From Siphonodentalium dalli (Eukaryota > Mollusca > Scaphopoda > Gadilida > Siphonodentaliidae): a stretch of 64,000 nucleotides of DNA. Of the stretch, positions 20,078-28,889 are shown in pieces. The notes below the pieces were generated by a model. The model searched no databases. It was not told where the DNA came from and saw only the letters and a list, made by a program, of their open reading frames with translations. Location: assembly GCA_032622095.1 (NCBI GenBank), contig CP136068.1, positions 53,004,443-53,068,442 on the forward strand, in the 5' to 3' direction. Every line of letters starts with the position of its first letter. The stretch's first letter is position 1. Made by a program: the position numbers and the translations under genes.

Positions 20078-20718
20078 ATGGTATTCACACATATCCATAT
20101 GGATGGAGATGTTGAGTCATTTCATGTCAATATGTTGACAGGAGTAGTACCTCCAGAAATTGCTGAGAAGATTTATGGATATTTGGTGGCACAGTCAACA
20201 CTTATTCCCGAGATAAAGAAGGAATTACAAGAAGTCTGGTTTGAAAGAGAAAAGGAAGCAATACTACGATGCTGTGATGTCGACGAATGTTTACAGAGAT
20301 TGGACTATCTTGAGACAAGTATATTTTCTCATTTCTCTCAAAAATATATTAAATCATTTATTAAATTCAAAACATATTTTCTCATTGAAAGAATATCTGA
20401 TTTTTGGATATTTGGTGGTGATGAACACCATTTAGATTTAGAAACTTTTGATGCACATGACTATATTCATTATACAAAGTATGAAGATAATTATCCTCTT
20501 GCTAGGGGAACCTTTAAATCAGTTCCTAGGATCTATGGGTATTTGTTAACAAAAAAAATGTCAACATATGCAAAAATTAAAAACATTATAGGAAATGATT
20601 TTTTTTTTACAGAACAAACAGAAGAATAGAAGACTATAATACTTGGATTATTGAAATGTTTGGAAATATTTACAGCTATGGAGATTTCTGTTTAAAAACT
20701 AAATTCACACGTCGTTAA
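20078..20718 (+). pseudogene. Unknown Polinton protein downstream of PolB, frame change at a T10 run
   Basis: First ATG at 20078 (an upstream GTG at 20024 only lengthens the frame). The uninterrupted part is 183 aa to the TAG at 20627-20629. The reading frame shifts at the ten-T run 20599-20608. The other frame remains open for about 37 codons more to a TAA at 20716-20718, with protein-like content (NTWIIEMFGNIYSYGDF). No family recognised. Visible features are ESFHVNMLTGVVPPEIAEKI, suggesting a small helical domain, and a Phe/Tyr-rich middle. It sits between polB and the ATPase gene in the same orientation. The annotated stop may be an artefact of the homopolymer. Confidence 0.6.
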
Positions 20719-20751
20719 GTTCACTCTCTGATTAGGCATCAAAGTGACAAC

Positions 20752-21402
20752 ATGGAAGAATCTTTACTTTTCCAACATCCGTGTAATTTCTTTATCAGCG
20801 GACCTAGTGGATCAGGTAAAACAGAATTTGTTAAAAAAGTTATTGAATTTAAACACGATTTATTCCAAACACCACCAAAGAAAATAGTTTGGTGTTACAA
20901 AGAATGGCAAGACACATACAATCGTATAAAAGAAATTGATAACGTTGAGTTTATCGATGGTATTCCAGACGATGATGAGGAAATTGTATCAGATAAATCA
21001 TTTCCTCATCTTGTTGTTTTCGATGACATGATGGGTGAACAAGATGAAGACAAAATAATGCTTTGGTTTGCTAGAAAAGGTCACCATCGAAATGCTTCAA
21101 TAATTTACATTACTCAAAAACATGTTCTAAAAATCAAAAAGTAGCAGAACTATAAGTTTGAATGCACACTACATGGTTTTATTTCAAAGCGTTCGAGATA
21201 AAATCAAATAAAAGTTTTGGCTCATCAAATGCAAATCAATCATTTGAAACAAGCATACGAAGATGCAACTTCAATAAATCACGGATATATTTTAGTAGAT
21301 TTTCATCCTAGAACAGAAAATTATTTGCGAATTAGAACTGATATTTTCCATAAATGGTTGACAGCTAATGACCGAGGTCCTGTCATTTATTCAAAGGTAT
21401 AA
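20752..21402 (+). pseudogene. FtsK/HerA (A32-like) genome-packaging ATPase, disrupted
   Basis: Pumps DNA into the capsid in the related virus families. The N-terminal part is intact: Walker A GPSGSGKT at about residue 17 (near 20799), Walker B LVVFDDMM (near 21009), and a sensor-like YITQ at about 21106. The open frame then stops with TAG at 21142-21144. Downstream, residues typical of the family's C-terminal part (a NAHYMVLF block near 21160, AYEDATS at about 21256-21276, then YILVDFHPRTENYLRIRTDIF) appear in other frames. At least two frame changes therefore lie between 21110 and 21216. Without the second half the ATPase would be nonfunctional. Confidence 0.85.
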
Positions 21403-21436
21403 ATTCAGTTGTTGTTACTTTTCTCATTTTAGAACC

Positions 21437-21730
21437 ATGTCGTCCACCGAGATGTTTAGTCATGATGAACTGTCACAAATTATAAATTTCTTCACTTTTG
21501 CAGCTGAATTATTTCTTGAAAATGATTGGAAATTACCATCACAGACAAAAAAGTTTTTTCAGAGAAATAAAAATGTTCTTAAAAAAATCTCTGATCGATC
21601 AACTGATATGGAAACAAAACGCAAATTAATTTTACAACGAGGTGGTAGTGGGTTCCTTGGAGGAGTTTTAATTAGAAGTCTTTTGAAAAATTCATTTGAA
21701 CAAACTGGTAGACAATCTAAAAGTAAATAA
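21437..21730 (+). CDS. Small virion-type protein with GG-FL hydrophobic tail
   Basis: 97 aa from ATG 21437 (the ORF can be read from 21368 but that overlaps the ATPase end). A helical charged body is followed by KLILQRGGSGFLGGVLIRSLL near the C-terminus. The I-L-x-Q-x-GG-x-FL segment is shared with the ORF at 22081. Short proteins with such Gly-Gly/hydrophobic motifs are common in Polintons and adintoviruses and have been compared with adenovirus core or membrane-active peptides; the role here is inferred only. Intact. Confidence 0.65.
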   Translation: MSSTEMFSHDELSQIINFFTFAAELFLENDWKLPSQTKKFFQRNKNVLKKISDRSTDMETKRKLILQRGGSGFLGGVLIRSLLKNSFEQTGRQSKSK

Positions 21731-21763
21731 AAGGTTTCTCCAAAACATTCAAAGATTACACTG

Positions 21764-22024
21764 ATGCAAACACAACAAAGGGGTAGTCAAAAAGAATCTA
21801 AACGTAAAACAAAGCTTTCTCTAAATCATTCAAAGTTTACACCGATGCAAACTCAACAAAATCAACATTCTAAATTTACACCTATACCTTCTCAGCAGAA
21901 CCCTCAACATCAACCATTACAAAAAAAAACAGTTATTGATCTTGAATTTTCAAAATTTATGCCGTTGTCTGAAGCATCGAAATCTGCATTCGAAGCTTTA
22001 GAATGGTTCAATCAGAAAAGATAA
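21764..22024 (+). CDS. Small Gln/Ser-rich ORF with SKFTP repeats
   Basis: 86 aa, ATG 21764. The motif (H/F)SKF(T/M)P occurs three times: NHSKFTPMQTQQ, QHSKFTPIPSQQ and EFSKFMPLSEAS. The stretch between is rich in Gln, Pro and Ser and probably disordered, and the last ~30 residues are helix-prone (ASKSAFEALEWFNQ). Its family is unknown. It lies in the virion-gene cluster with a 33-base gap to the gene before it. The repeated motif suggests multivalent docking to a partner. Confidence 0.55.
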   Translation: MQTQQRGSQKESKRKTKLSLNHSKFTPMQTQQNQHSKFTPIPSQQNPQHQPLQKKTVIDLEFSKFMPLSEASKSAFEALEWFNQKR

Positions 22025-22080
22025 AAGATGAAACATATAATTTTTCTGCTCATTTTGAGACAACTACTTAGACTGTGAAG

Positions 22081-22449
22081 ATGCCTTCAAAAACTAAGAG
22101 CAGGAAAGCACCGCTGATAAAAAAATATGGTGAGTTGATTGTTGCAATGAGTAAAGTTCCATCTGCATATAAAAAGAAAATGATCAACGATGCTCCGAAA
22201 CAAGTGATGGATTGTATTTCAGAATGTTGTCAAAATCTTTTAAAAGGTAATGTAAAACTGAATGAAGCTCAGAACCGTAAGTTACATTCGAAGCGTAAAC
22301 ATATCAGATATCTTGCAGACAAGAACAAACCTTTGCAACAAAAGAAGAAAATTTTGAATCAAAAAGGTGGCTTTTTACCATTATTATTTCTTGCTCCATT
22401 GATTAGCAAAACATTAGGTGCAGTTGTTAACAATATTTTGAAAAACTAA
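22081..22449 (+). CDS. Basic virion-type protein with KGGFLPLL hydrophobic C-terminus
   Basis: 122 aa from ATG 22081 (GTG at 22075 also in frame). Basic N-terminus (PSKTKSRKAPLIKKYG) and a Cys/Lys-rich helical middle. It ends in KKILNQKGGFLPLLFLAPL followed by an amphipathic helix, the typical 'GG-FLP-LL' tail of a recurrent Polinton/adintovirus small protein. A capsid-associated, membrane-active or core role is plausible. Intact. Confidence 0.7.
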   Translation: MPSKTKSRKAPLIKKYGELIVAMSKVPSAYKKKMINDAPKQVMDCISECCQNLLKGNVKLNEAQNRKLHSKRKHIRYLADKNKPLQQKKKILNQKGGFLPLLFLAPLISKTLGAVVNNILKN

Positions 22450-22519
22450 ATCTCAAATAAATATGAAGAAAATGGTTATTGTACCATTCAGAATGTTGGA
22501 AGATTTCAAACAATGAAAA

Positions 22520-23185
22520 ATGTCAGAAATGAATAAACCTCAATTACCTCCGGATCCTGCAATTTCAAATGTTTCAGATTCTTACAAAGAATTGAAATCA
22601 GTTTATGATCAAAATATTTCTGAATCAGAAAAGTCACAGTTATTTGGAGAAAATTTGTACAAATTGAAAACTTCACAAAAATCTTTAAATTCAAAATTCA
22701 GTTTACCTGAACAAAAGTTATCTGAAAACTTTGGGAAAATGAGTGAACATATATTGGAAAGTGTGCCATCTAAACTTCGTGGTAAAGCACAACAAATTTT
22801 AACATTGTTGTCAACTAATCCTAAACTTAGATGGGATGATCGTGGACAATTAATTTATGGAACAGAAACAGTTACTGGATCAAATATAATTGATTTGATA
22901 AACGATGTTGTTCGTCACCGAAAAGGTTTTGACCCAGTTGGTTATGAAACATTCCTACGCGGATTGGGGGAACTTAATGTACCACAAGATTATGTAGGTA
23001 ACAGGAATCGATGGTTGTGGATACAAAGACATTTAAAAGAAGGTCACACTGGTGATGAGTTTCATACACCTCATGCAACTCCTAGCAGTGGCAAGTCAAG
23101 AAAACGTTCAGTTGATATTTTCACACCTCAAAGTTTTCCTAAAACCAGAAAATCTATTTTGAAAGGATGGTCCCCACTTACATAA
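22520..23185 (+). CDS. Conserved Polinton protein of unknown function
   Basis: 221 aa, ATG 22520. Central block HILESVPSKLRGKAQQIL ... WDDRGQLIYGTETV ... NIIDLINDVVRHRKGFDPVGYE, then NVPQDYVGNRNRW. I recognise this pattern as one recurring in Polinton-type elements near the capsid/integrase genes, but it has no established function that I know. It ends in a Ser/Lys-rich tail. It overlaps the integrase start by 19 bases. Intact. Confidence 0.65.
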   Translation: MSEMNKPQLPPDPAISNVSDSYKELKSVYDQNISESEKSQLFGENLYKLKTSQKSLNSKFSLPEQKLSENFGKMSEHILESVPSKLRGKAQQILTLLSTNPKLRWDDRGQLIYGTETVTGSNIIDLINDVVRHRKGFDPVGYETFLRGLGELNVPQDYVGNRNRWLWIQRHLKEGHTGDEFHTPHATPSSGKSRKRSVDIFTPQSFPKTRKSILKGWSPLT

Positions 23186-24261
23186 AATTTGACAAACTTC
23201 TAACTGAAATTTACTACAATCCAAAAGAAGTTGGTGGTTTCAGTGGAGCAAATCAACTTTTAAAAAATGCGAAAGAAACAAATAACAAAATTAAACTTTC
23301 AGATGTTAAAAAATGGTTACAATGGCAAAAAACATACACTTTGCACAAACCAATTGTTCGGAAATTTCGCAGACGTAAAACTATTGTTGCAGGAATTGAT
23401 ATTCAGTGGCAATCTGATTTGGCAGATTTGCAAACTTTGCAAAAGCACAATGACAATTACAGATATTTACTTTGTGTTATTGATGTGTTCTCAAAATTTG
23501 CATGGGTTGAAAAAATTAAAGACAAAACTGGTAAAACTTTAGTTAAAACATTTCAGAAAATTCTCAAATCATCAAAACGAAAACCTGTTTCATTTCAATC
23601 TGACAAAGGTTCAGAATTCCAAAATAAATTATTTTGACAATTTTTGAAATCTAAGAAAATTCATTTTTTCACAACAGAGAATCCAGAGACAAAAGCAAGT
23701 ATAGTTGAACGTTTTCAATGGACATTGAAAACAAAGATGTGGAAATATTTTACACATAATCAAACTTTGAAATACAATGATGTTTTGCACGATTTTGTGA
23801 ATTCTTACAACAAAAGTTTTCATAGAAGTATTAAGATGGCACCAGTTTTAGTAACTCGAGAAAATGAAATTGAAGTTTCCAGAAATCTCTATGGAAAGTT
23901 AAAAACGAAAAAAGATAAGATCTTGAAAGTTGGAGATTTTGTTAGAATAAATAAAACAAAGAGAACTTTTGATAAAGGATATCTTCCAAATTGGACAAAA
24001 GAAATTTTCAAAATTAGTAGAGTTTGTAAAAGTACACCATTAACTTACAAATTAGTAGATTTAGATGGTGAAAACATCGCAGGATCATTTTATGGTAAAG
24101 AAATTCAACATATAAAAGATAATAAAGTTTACGAAATTGAATCAGTTGTTGGTAAACGTTCAAGAAAAGTTGCTGGTAAATCAGTTAGAGAAATTAAAAT
24201 TCATTGGGCTGGTTATCCTAAAATATTTGACAGTTGGATTCCTGCCACAAATTTGGTATAA
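23167..24261 (+). pseudogene. Retroviral-type (c-) integrase with chromodomain, one in-frame stop
   Basis: Inserts the element's linear DNA with 6-bp staggered cuts. Core residues: first Asp in WQSDL (codon at 23416), second Asp in FQSDKGSEF (23602), Glu in SIVERFQ (23707). The D-E spacing is 34 residues, one short of canonical DD35E. A C-terminal chromodomain (YEIESVVGKR ... IHWAGYPKIFDSWIP, about 24130-24245) probably reads histone marks for target choice. The zinc-binding N-terminal domain seen in some integrases is not obvious. Break: TGA at 23635-23637, in frame on both sides, between the second Asp and Glu. Confidence 0.92.
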
Positions 24262-24271
24262 AACTTTTAAC

Positions 24272-24535
24272 ATGTCTCAAAATGGTTCAGTTGGTCTGGA
24301 TGCTCCATCACAATTTCAAATCTGTGGAGAAAAAATTGCAAAAAATCAAGTAACATATTTTACACAAATTATTATAATTGTTGGTATAATCGCTACAGCA
24401 ATTGTTCATTTAAGTTTACAAAGTGAAAATAACGAACTGTGGTTAATTTTACTCAGTAGGTCTTTGGGATACATTTTACCAACACCGCGTTTGAAATATT
24501 TGAAAAATCAGTCGGCAGAAATTTTGAAAGTATGA
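24272..24535 (+). CDS. Small single-pass membrane protein
   Basis: 87 aa, ATG 24272. It opens SQNGSVGLDAPSQFQICG and carries one strong membrane segment, VTYFTQIIIIVGIIATAIVHLSL, at about residues 27-50. A short tail with LGYILPTPRLKYL follows. The TGA overlaps the ATG of the minor capsid gene (ATGA). A small membrane protein in this slot is common in Polintons; the function is unknown. Intact. Confidence 0.7.
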   Translation: MSQNGSVGLDAPSQFQICGEKIAKNQVTYFTQIIIIVGIIATAIVHLSLQSENNELWLILLSRSLGYILPTPRLKYLKNQSAEILKV

Positions 24536-25387
24536 ATTCTTTCTACATTACAATTCCGAGCGACAGTTCAATGGTAATGTATCCAAACAATTCTCAATGT
24601 TGTTTTACTGTACAATTACCAAAACCAATTCAAATTGATAAAGAAAAATGGGAAGTTGCATTAGTCGAACTGATAACACCTTCAGAAACATACAATGTTA
24701 CAGGGGATTCGTGTAAATTCAATTTGATTACAACTGATGCAATAATACTGTCTGTTCTTCAAAATCGTTTTGAAGAAAAGATATTTACGAGACCTGATGG
24801 CGTTCGTGCAATTGAAATACAGATACGAGAAGGTCGTATACCTCTGCTGCAGATTTACTTGATACAATGCAAGATGTAATTGATGAAACACTTGGAGAAG
24901 CAATGCAAAACGAATACGGATTTCTCATCAAGTACTCAAAAGTTACAAAACGTGTGAAAATTATTCGCAAGAGTGTAAGTATCCCAAAACTAGGAATTGA
25001 ATTACCACAATGTCTTTTGCACAAGTTGGGTTACAAAACTGAAAACGCTTCTGAAGATTTTTATTCAAATAATAGATTTCCGTTTGGTGTAGACCGGATT
25101 TGTTTGTTGGTCATAATCAAATGTTTGTTTATTCTGATATTGCCGATTTCACAATTGTTGGAAATGTTGAAGTACAAATTTTACGAGTTGTTTCTTTCAG
25201 AGTTAAAAGAGATATCGACGGATTACATGTAAAACATGAATTTTTAAATTTACATTATGTTCCAGTTTCAAAGTCATACTTTGACAAAATTAGTGTAAAT
25301 ATAAGTGGCGACACAGGAAAATCAATTCAGTTTATTGGTGGTAAGTCTTTGGCGAAGCTGCATTTCAGAAAACGAGAGGAGTTCTAA
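24532..25387 (+). pseudogene. Minor capsid (penton-like) protein, two frame changes
   Basis: Vertex protein of the capsid in the family. The first part has the hallmark start NSFYITIPSDSSMVMYPNN followed by FTVQLPKPIQI and KWEVALVELI. The frame changes at about 24835-24867 and again at about 25090-25100. The last part (VYSDIADFTIVGNVEVQILRVV ... ISGDTGKSIQFIGGKSLAKL) is the typical C-terminal end. It lies between the small membrane gene and a core-type gene, the usual Polinton order. With two breaks it cannot give an intact capsid protein as it stands. Confidence 0.85.
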
Positions 25388-25392
25388 AAACA

Positions 25393-25767
25393 ATGTTCCC
25401 CGTGTATAGAGGTGTACCACGGCAATATGGTAACGGTATTGGTTCAATTTTCAAATCAGTTATGAGATCTGCTGTACCATTTCTAAAACCGATTGGTCGG
25501 ACAGCTTTACAACTTGCGAAAAAACACACTTTTGGTGTTGCAGATGAAATTATTAATCAAGGTAAAAGTCCGAAAGAAGCGTTGATGTCTGAAGGTAAAA
25601 AAGCTTTAAAATCTTTTGGCACACAAGCTAAAAATCAAATTTTGAACTCGAGACAAAAACCTAGAAAAAGAGTAGCGAATTCAAAAATGAATCATTCAGC
25701 TGTCAAACGCCGAAAAAGTCAGTCGAAAAAACATCCTAGCAGTCGAGCTCTTGATATTTTTGATTAA
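25393..25767 (+). CDS. Basic virion core-type protein
   Basis: 124 aa, ATG 25393, five bases after the minor capsid gene. The N-terminus is MFPVYRGVPRQYGNGIGSIF, then an amphipathic stretch with KSVMRSAVPFLKPIGR. The C-terminal half is very basic (RQKPRKRVANSK, KRRKSQSKK) and it ends DIFD. The layout (Gly-rich start, amphipathic helix, Lys/Arg tail) matches small core or pVI-like proteins next to the hexon gene in adintovirus-like elements. Intact. Confidence 0.65.
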   Translation: MFPVYRGVPRQYGNGIGSIFKSVMRSAVPFLKPIGRTALQLAKKHTFGVADEIINQGKSPKEALMSEGKKALKSFGTQAKNQILNSRQKPRKRVANSKMNHSAVKRRKSQSKKHPSSRALDIFD

Positions 25768-25769
25768 TC

Positions 25770-27074
25770 ATGGCACAAATGGTAAATGGATCATGCGAAT
25801 GCAATAAATCGGAACTTGATATAACACATGTTCCACCAACAGTGGCTACAATGTCAGAATCGCAGTGGATCGAAAATCATCCGATTGCACCGCTGAATCA
25901 TTCTGCTCCGATAGAGTTTGTCATACCATCTCAAACCGAAAAGTGGACAGATATTAATCAATCTTATCTTTATGTGAAATTCAAAATTACAAAAAAAGAT
26001 GGAACTAATTTGGTAGCTGGTACGGAATTAGCACCTGTTAACAATTTCTTTCATAGCATGTTCAGCAGTATCGATGTTTACTTGAACAACAAATTGATAA
26101 CTTCGAATTCTGACACTTACCCATACCGAGCATATTTCGAAAATCTGTTGGGATACTCTCCAGAATATAAAGATAATCAATTAGCAAATTTAGAAATGTG
26201 GTATGGCGATACAGCAGAACAATTTGAAGAGAATACCAAAGTTGGTGGCAATGCTGGATTAACTTCTAGAGAAAGTTTGATCGGTGGTAGTAAAATTGTT
26301 GAACTATGTGGACGCTTACACACTGATCTGTTTCTTCAAGAAAAATATTTACTAAATGGAATTGAAATTCGTATCAGATTAAACAGATCACCATCAAAAT
26401 TTTGCCTCATTGGCGCCGAGGATGGACAAATTGTTTTCGAATCAGCAGTGTTCCATGTCAGAACAGTTAGTCTCTTTCCAGCGGTCTCAAATAAATTAAA
26501 TCAAGAAATTGTCCAGTCAAAAATGAAAATACCTATCAGACGAGTAGAAATAAAAACTTTCACAATTAGTACTGGACTTAGATAAAAAATTGAAGACCAC
26601 TTATTTCAAGGACAATTACCAAAGAGACTTTTTATTGCGTTGGTCGAAAATAAAGATATGAATGGAGATTTGGGTACCAATCCATTCCACTTCAAACATT
26701 TCAGTTTGAATAAATTGGAAGTTAGTCAAGACGGTCATACAATACATAACCGTCCATTTGAACCAAACTTCGCAACAAAACAATGTCTCAGATCATATTT
26801 ATCTTTGTATCAATCTTTAGGAATGTTTGGTGTTAACAAATCAATTGGCATTAATTTAAAAGAATATATGAATGGTTATTGTTTGTGGGGTTTCGACTTG
26901 ACACCGGACCAAGGAAGCGACGAGGGACATCTACATCCTATACAGACAGGGAACCTGCGTTTGGAGCTTCAGTTCTTGACAGCTCTCACTACAGCCGTCA
27001 ACTTTTTGGTGTATGCTGAATTTGACAGTGAAATAGAGATCACAGCTTTGAGAGAAGTGCTTACTGACTATTAG
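25770..27074 (+). pseudogene. Major capsid protein (hexon-like, double jelly roll), one in-frame stop
   Basis: Main shell protein. 434 codons in a single frame interrupted by TAA at 26583-26585. Before the stop: ITHVPPTVATMSESQWIE, IEFVIPSQTEKWTDINQSYLYVKFKI, a SSIDVYLNNKLI strand, ENLLGYSPEYK, and RLHTDLFLQEKYLLNGIEI. After it: RLFIALVENKDMNGDLGTNP, MNGYCLWGFDLTPDQ and LRLELQF...VNFLVYAEFDSEIEI. These are the recurring blocks of Polinton major capsids. Length is normal for the family. Confidence 0.93.
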
Positions 27075-27075
27075 G

Positions 27076-27534
27076 ATGGAGTTCACATCACAGCTATGGA
27101 ACTACTATGAAGAATACCAATGTTCACAAAACTTTGCTCCGAGATGGAACCTGATCTTGGACACACTCAACAACGCTATGATTGAAGAACTACAAGAACT
27201 TATTCGCAAGGAAGTGTCAGCAAACTGTGAAGGATGTAAAATAGAACATTCTAGTCAACGTGAACATGTTCTGTGTTTGTTCTCTACAACTGATGATTGG
27301 ACAAACCAGTTTATCGACTTAGCACTGATTAAACTTGACATATACAATGTTATGGAAAGATGGTTCCAGAAGCTGATGGAGTTAAACCCACACTGCAAGG
27401 AGAAGTTCGAAGCATACGTCATGTGGGATCATCTGAGAAACAGTTTGGAGCTCAACCGCAAAAAAATAGACGCAGAGTGGACTCTGATGTGGTCACAGCG
27501 AGTCAAAGAGAATTACAACGATGCAGACAGCTGA
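27076..27534 (+). CDS. Unknown right-end Polinton protein
   Basis: 152 aa, ATG 27076, one base after the major capsid stop. Mostly helical, with EELQELIRKEVSANCEGCKI and a Trp-rich C-terminal half (WFQKLMELNP, WTLMWSQRV). ORFs of this kind precede the protease in some Polintons; I know no function. It overlaps the protease start by 14 bases. Intact. Base use is less AT-rich than in the preceding genes. Confidence 0.6.
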   Translation: MEFTSQLWNYYEEYQCSQNFAPRWNLILDTLNNAMIEELQELIRKEVSANCEGCKIEHSSQREHVLCLFSTTDDWTNQFIDLALIKLDIYNVMERWFQKLMELNPHCKEKFEAYVMWDHLRNSLELNRKKIDAEWTLMWSQRVKENYNDADS

Positions 27535-27994
27535 ACTTCAATATATTCTGGACAATTCCTGGTTGTGTTAACTTAACACACATGTTTGTGCTAGAGATCT
27601 GTTACCAGAGAAGAAACCACAGCATATTCAAGCATATATTGTGAACACGCACTCATCGGATCAGCCAGGAGAACACTGGACATTGATGTTATTCAATGGA
27701 AGATCAGCTGTATACTTCGACTCATTTGGACTACCACCACCGAGACGATATATGTTACCATTCATAAAAAGGAACTCATCAGCATGGACTATGAATACAA
27801 CACGATATCAACATCGTGCGACAAATGTGTGTGGATTATATTGTATATTCGCACTCCACCACATGATGAAAGGAAAGAGGATGAAAAGATTATTCAATTC
27901 TCGGGATTTCTTCAAGAATGACAGAACAATAGTTCGATGGTTGGGAAAGCACTATGGTCGATTATACAGAAAAGCAAATTTGCTGTTGAATTAA
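27521..27994 (+). pseudogene. Adenain-like cysteine protease, one in-frame stop
   Basis: Capsid-maturation protease of the adenovirus-endopeptidase/Ulp1 fold. Catalytic His in GEHWTLM (CAC at 27674), acidic residue in VYFDSFG (GAC at 27719), Cys in TNVCGLYC (TGT at 27830). The order H-D-C and the CGLYCIFALH block are diagnostic. The N-terminal part carries a TAA at 27569-27571, in frame on both sides, about 17 codons after the start. Length, about 157 codons, is slightly short of adenain. Confidence 0.9.
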
Positions 27995-28365
27995 ACTTCA
28001 CCAGGACATCGACGGCTGATATACATACAACGCAAAGAAGACGACGACCAGATAACAACGAATGTGTCAACAACTCCACAAAATAGACTCTTTTGTTATT
28101 GATTCAGCGTAGGATGTTGTAGGATGTTCAATTAAGTTTCTTCAAATCTGAGACCTTGTTTTGTACATAAATTATTGTTCTTTGTTAATATTATTGATGT
28201 ATAATAATATATTATTGTTCATTGTTCTTGTTCTTGTTTTTGAAAAATAAATGATAAATTTCAACAAAATCGTTTTCACTGTAGGATCCCCACCAATTGA
28301 TTCTGTTCGTGTCGATGTGTCATCTCTGGTCAGAATTATACAAACTTTAAATTAGTAATGAAAAA
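27995..28365. other. Polinton right noncoding end with AATAAA signals
   Basis: No gene. AT-rich with 'tttttgaaaaataaatgata' near 28235-28254, a likely polyadenylation signal for the right-hand genes. No histone-type hairpin is present here. Confidence 0.55.
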
Positions 28366-28750
28366 ATGTCTAAGTCCATTTCCATTTTTTCGATCAGAAA
28401 TGTCACATCAATGACAGGAACATCTATCCTCAGGGGGGGGAACTATGGCCCAGTACCCCCCAGACATGGGCACTATGGCCCAGTACCCCCAGACATGGGC
28501 ACTATGGTCCAGTACCCCCCAGACATGGGCACTATGGCCCAGTACCCCCCAGACATGGGCACTATGGCCCAGTACCCCCCCAGACATGGGCACTATGGCC
28601 CAGTATCCCCCAGACATGGACTGGGGGGTACTGGGCCATAGTGCCCATGTCTGGGGGGGTACTGGGCCATAGTGCCCATGTCTGGGGGGGTACTGGGCCA
28701 TAGTGCCCATGTTTGGGGGGTACTGGGCCATAGTGCCCCCCATTACTACT
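28366..28750. repeat. Polinton right terminal inverted repeat
   Basis: Mirror of 11403-11777: a unique segment (cattgatgtg on the complement), then direct ~31-bp units to about 28620, then inverted units to 28740, ending CCATTACTACT. Copy number in each half differs slightly from the left TIR, as expected for a minisatellite. Confidence 0.9.
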
Positions 28751-28756
28751 GACAGC
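28751..28756. repeat. Target-site duplication, right (GACAGC)
   Basis: Exact copy of 11397-11402 next to the right terminus. Confidence 0.95.
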
Positions 28757-28889
28757 ATTATGTCGCATGAATGTGACTTCCGTTACTTATTATTCCTTAT
28801 TCGGCAATTTTGTATTTCGGTAAAATAAAGAGTTTTGTAGGGTTTTTGGAGCATCTTGAATTCAGATTGGAAAAAGTCAAGCACGGGTA

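Larger units (their letters stand above)
11403..28750 (+). mobile_element. Polinton/Maverick element, about 17.3 kb, both ends present
   Basis: The termini are AGTAGTAATGGGGGGCAC... and ...GTGCCCCCCATTACTACT, the AG...CT ends typical of Polintons, flanked by GACAGC duplications. The terminal inverted repeats are about 375 bp. The gene set is diagnostic: protein-primed PolB, FtsK/A32-type packaging ATPase, retroviral-type integrase, double-jelly-roll major capsid, minor capsid and adenain-like protease. Polintons are self-synthesising transposons related to adintoviruses, and capsid genes imply a virion stage in the family. In this copy every one of those six genes is broken, while the small left-arm genes are open. 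The right-hand genes are nearly all on the + strand, tightly packed, with short gaps or overlaps. Confidence 0.97.
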
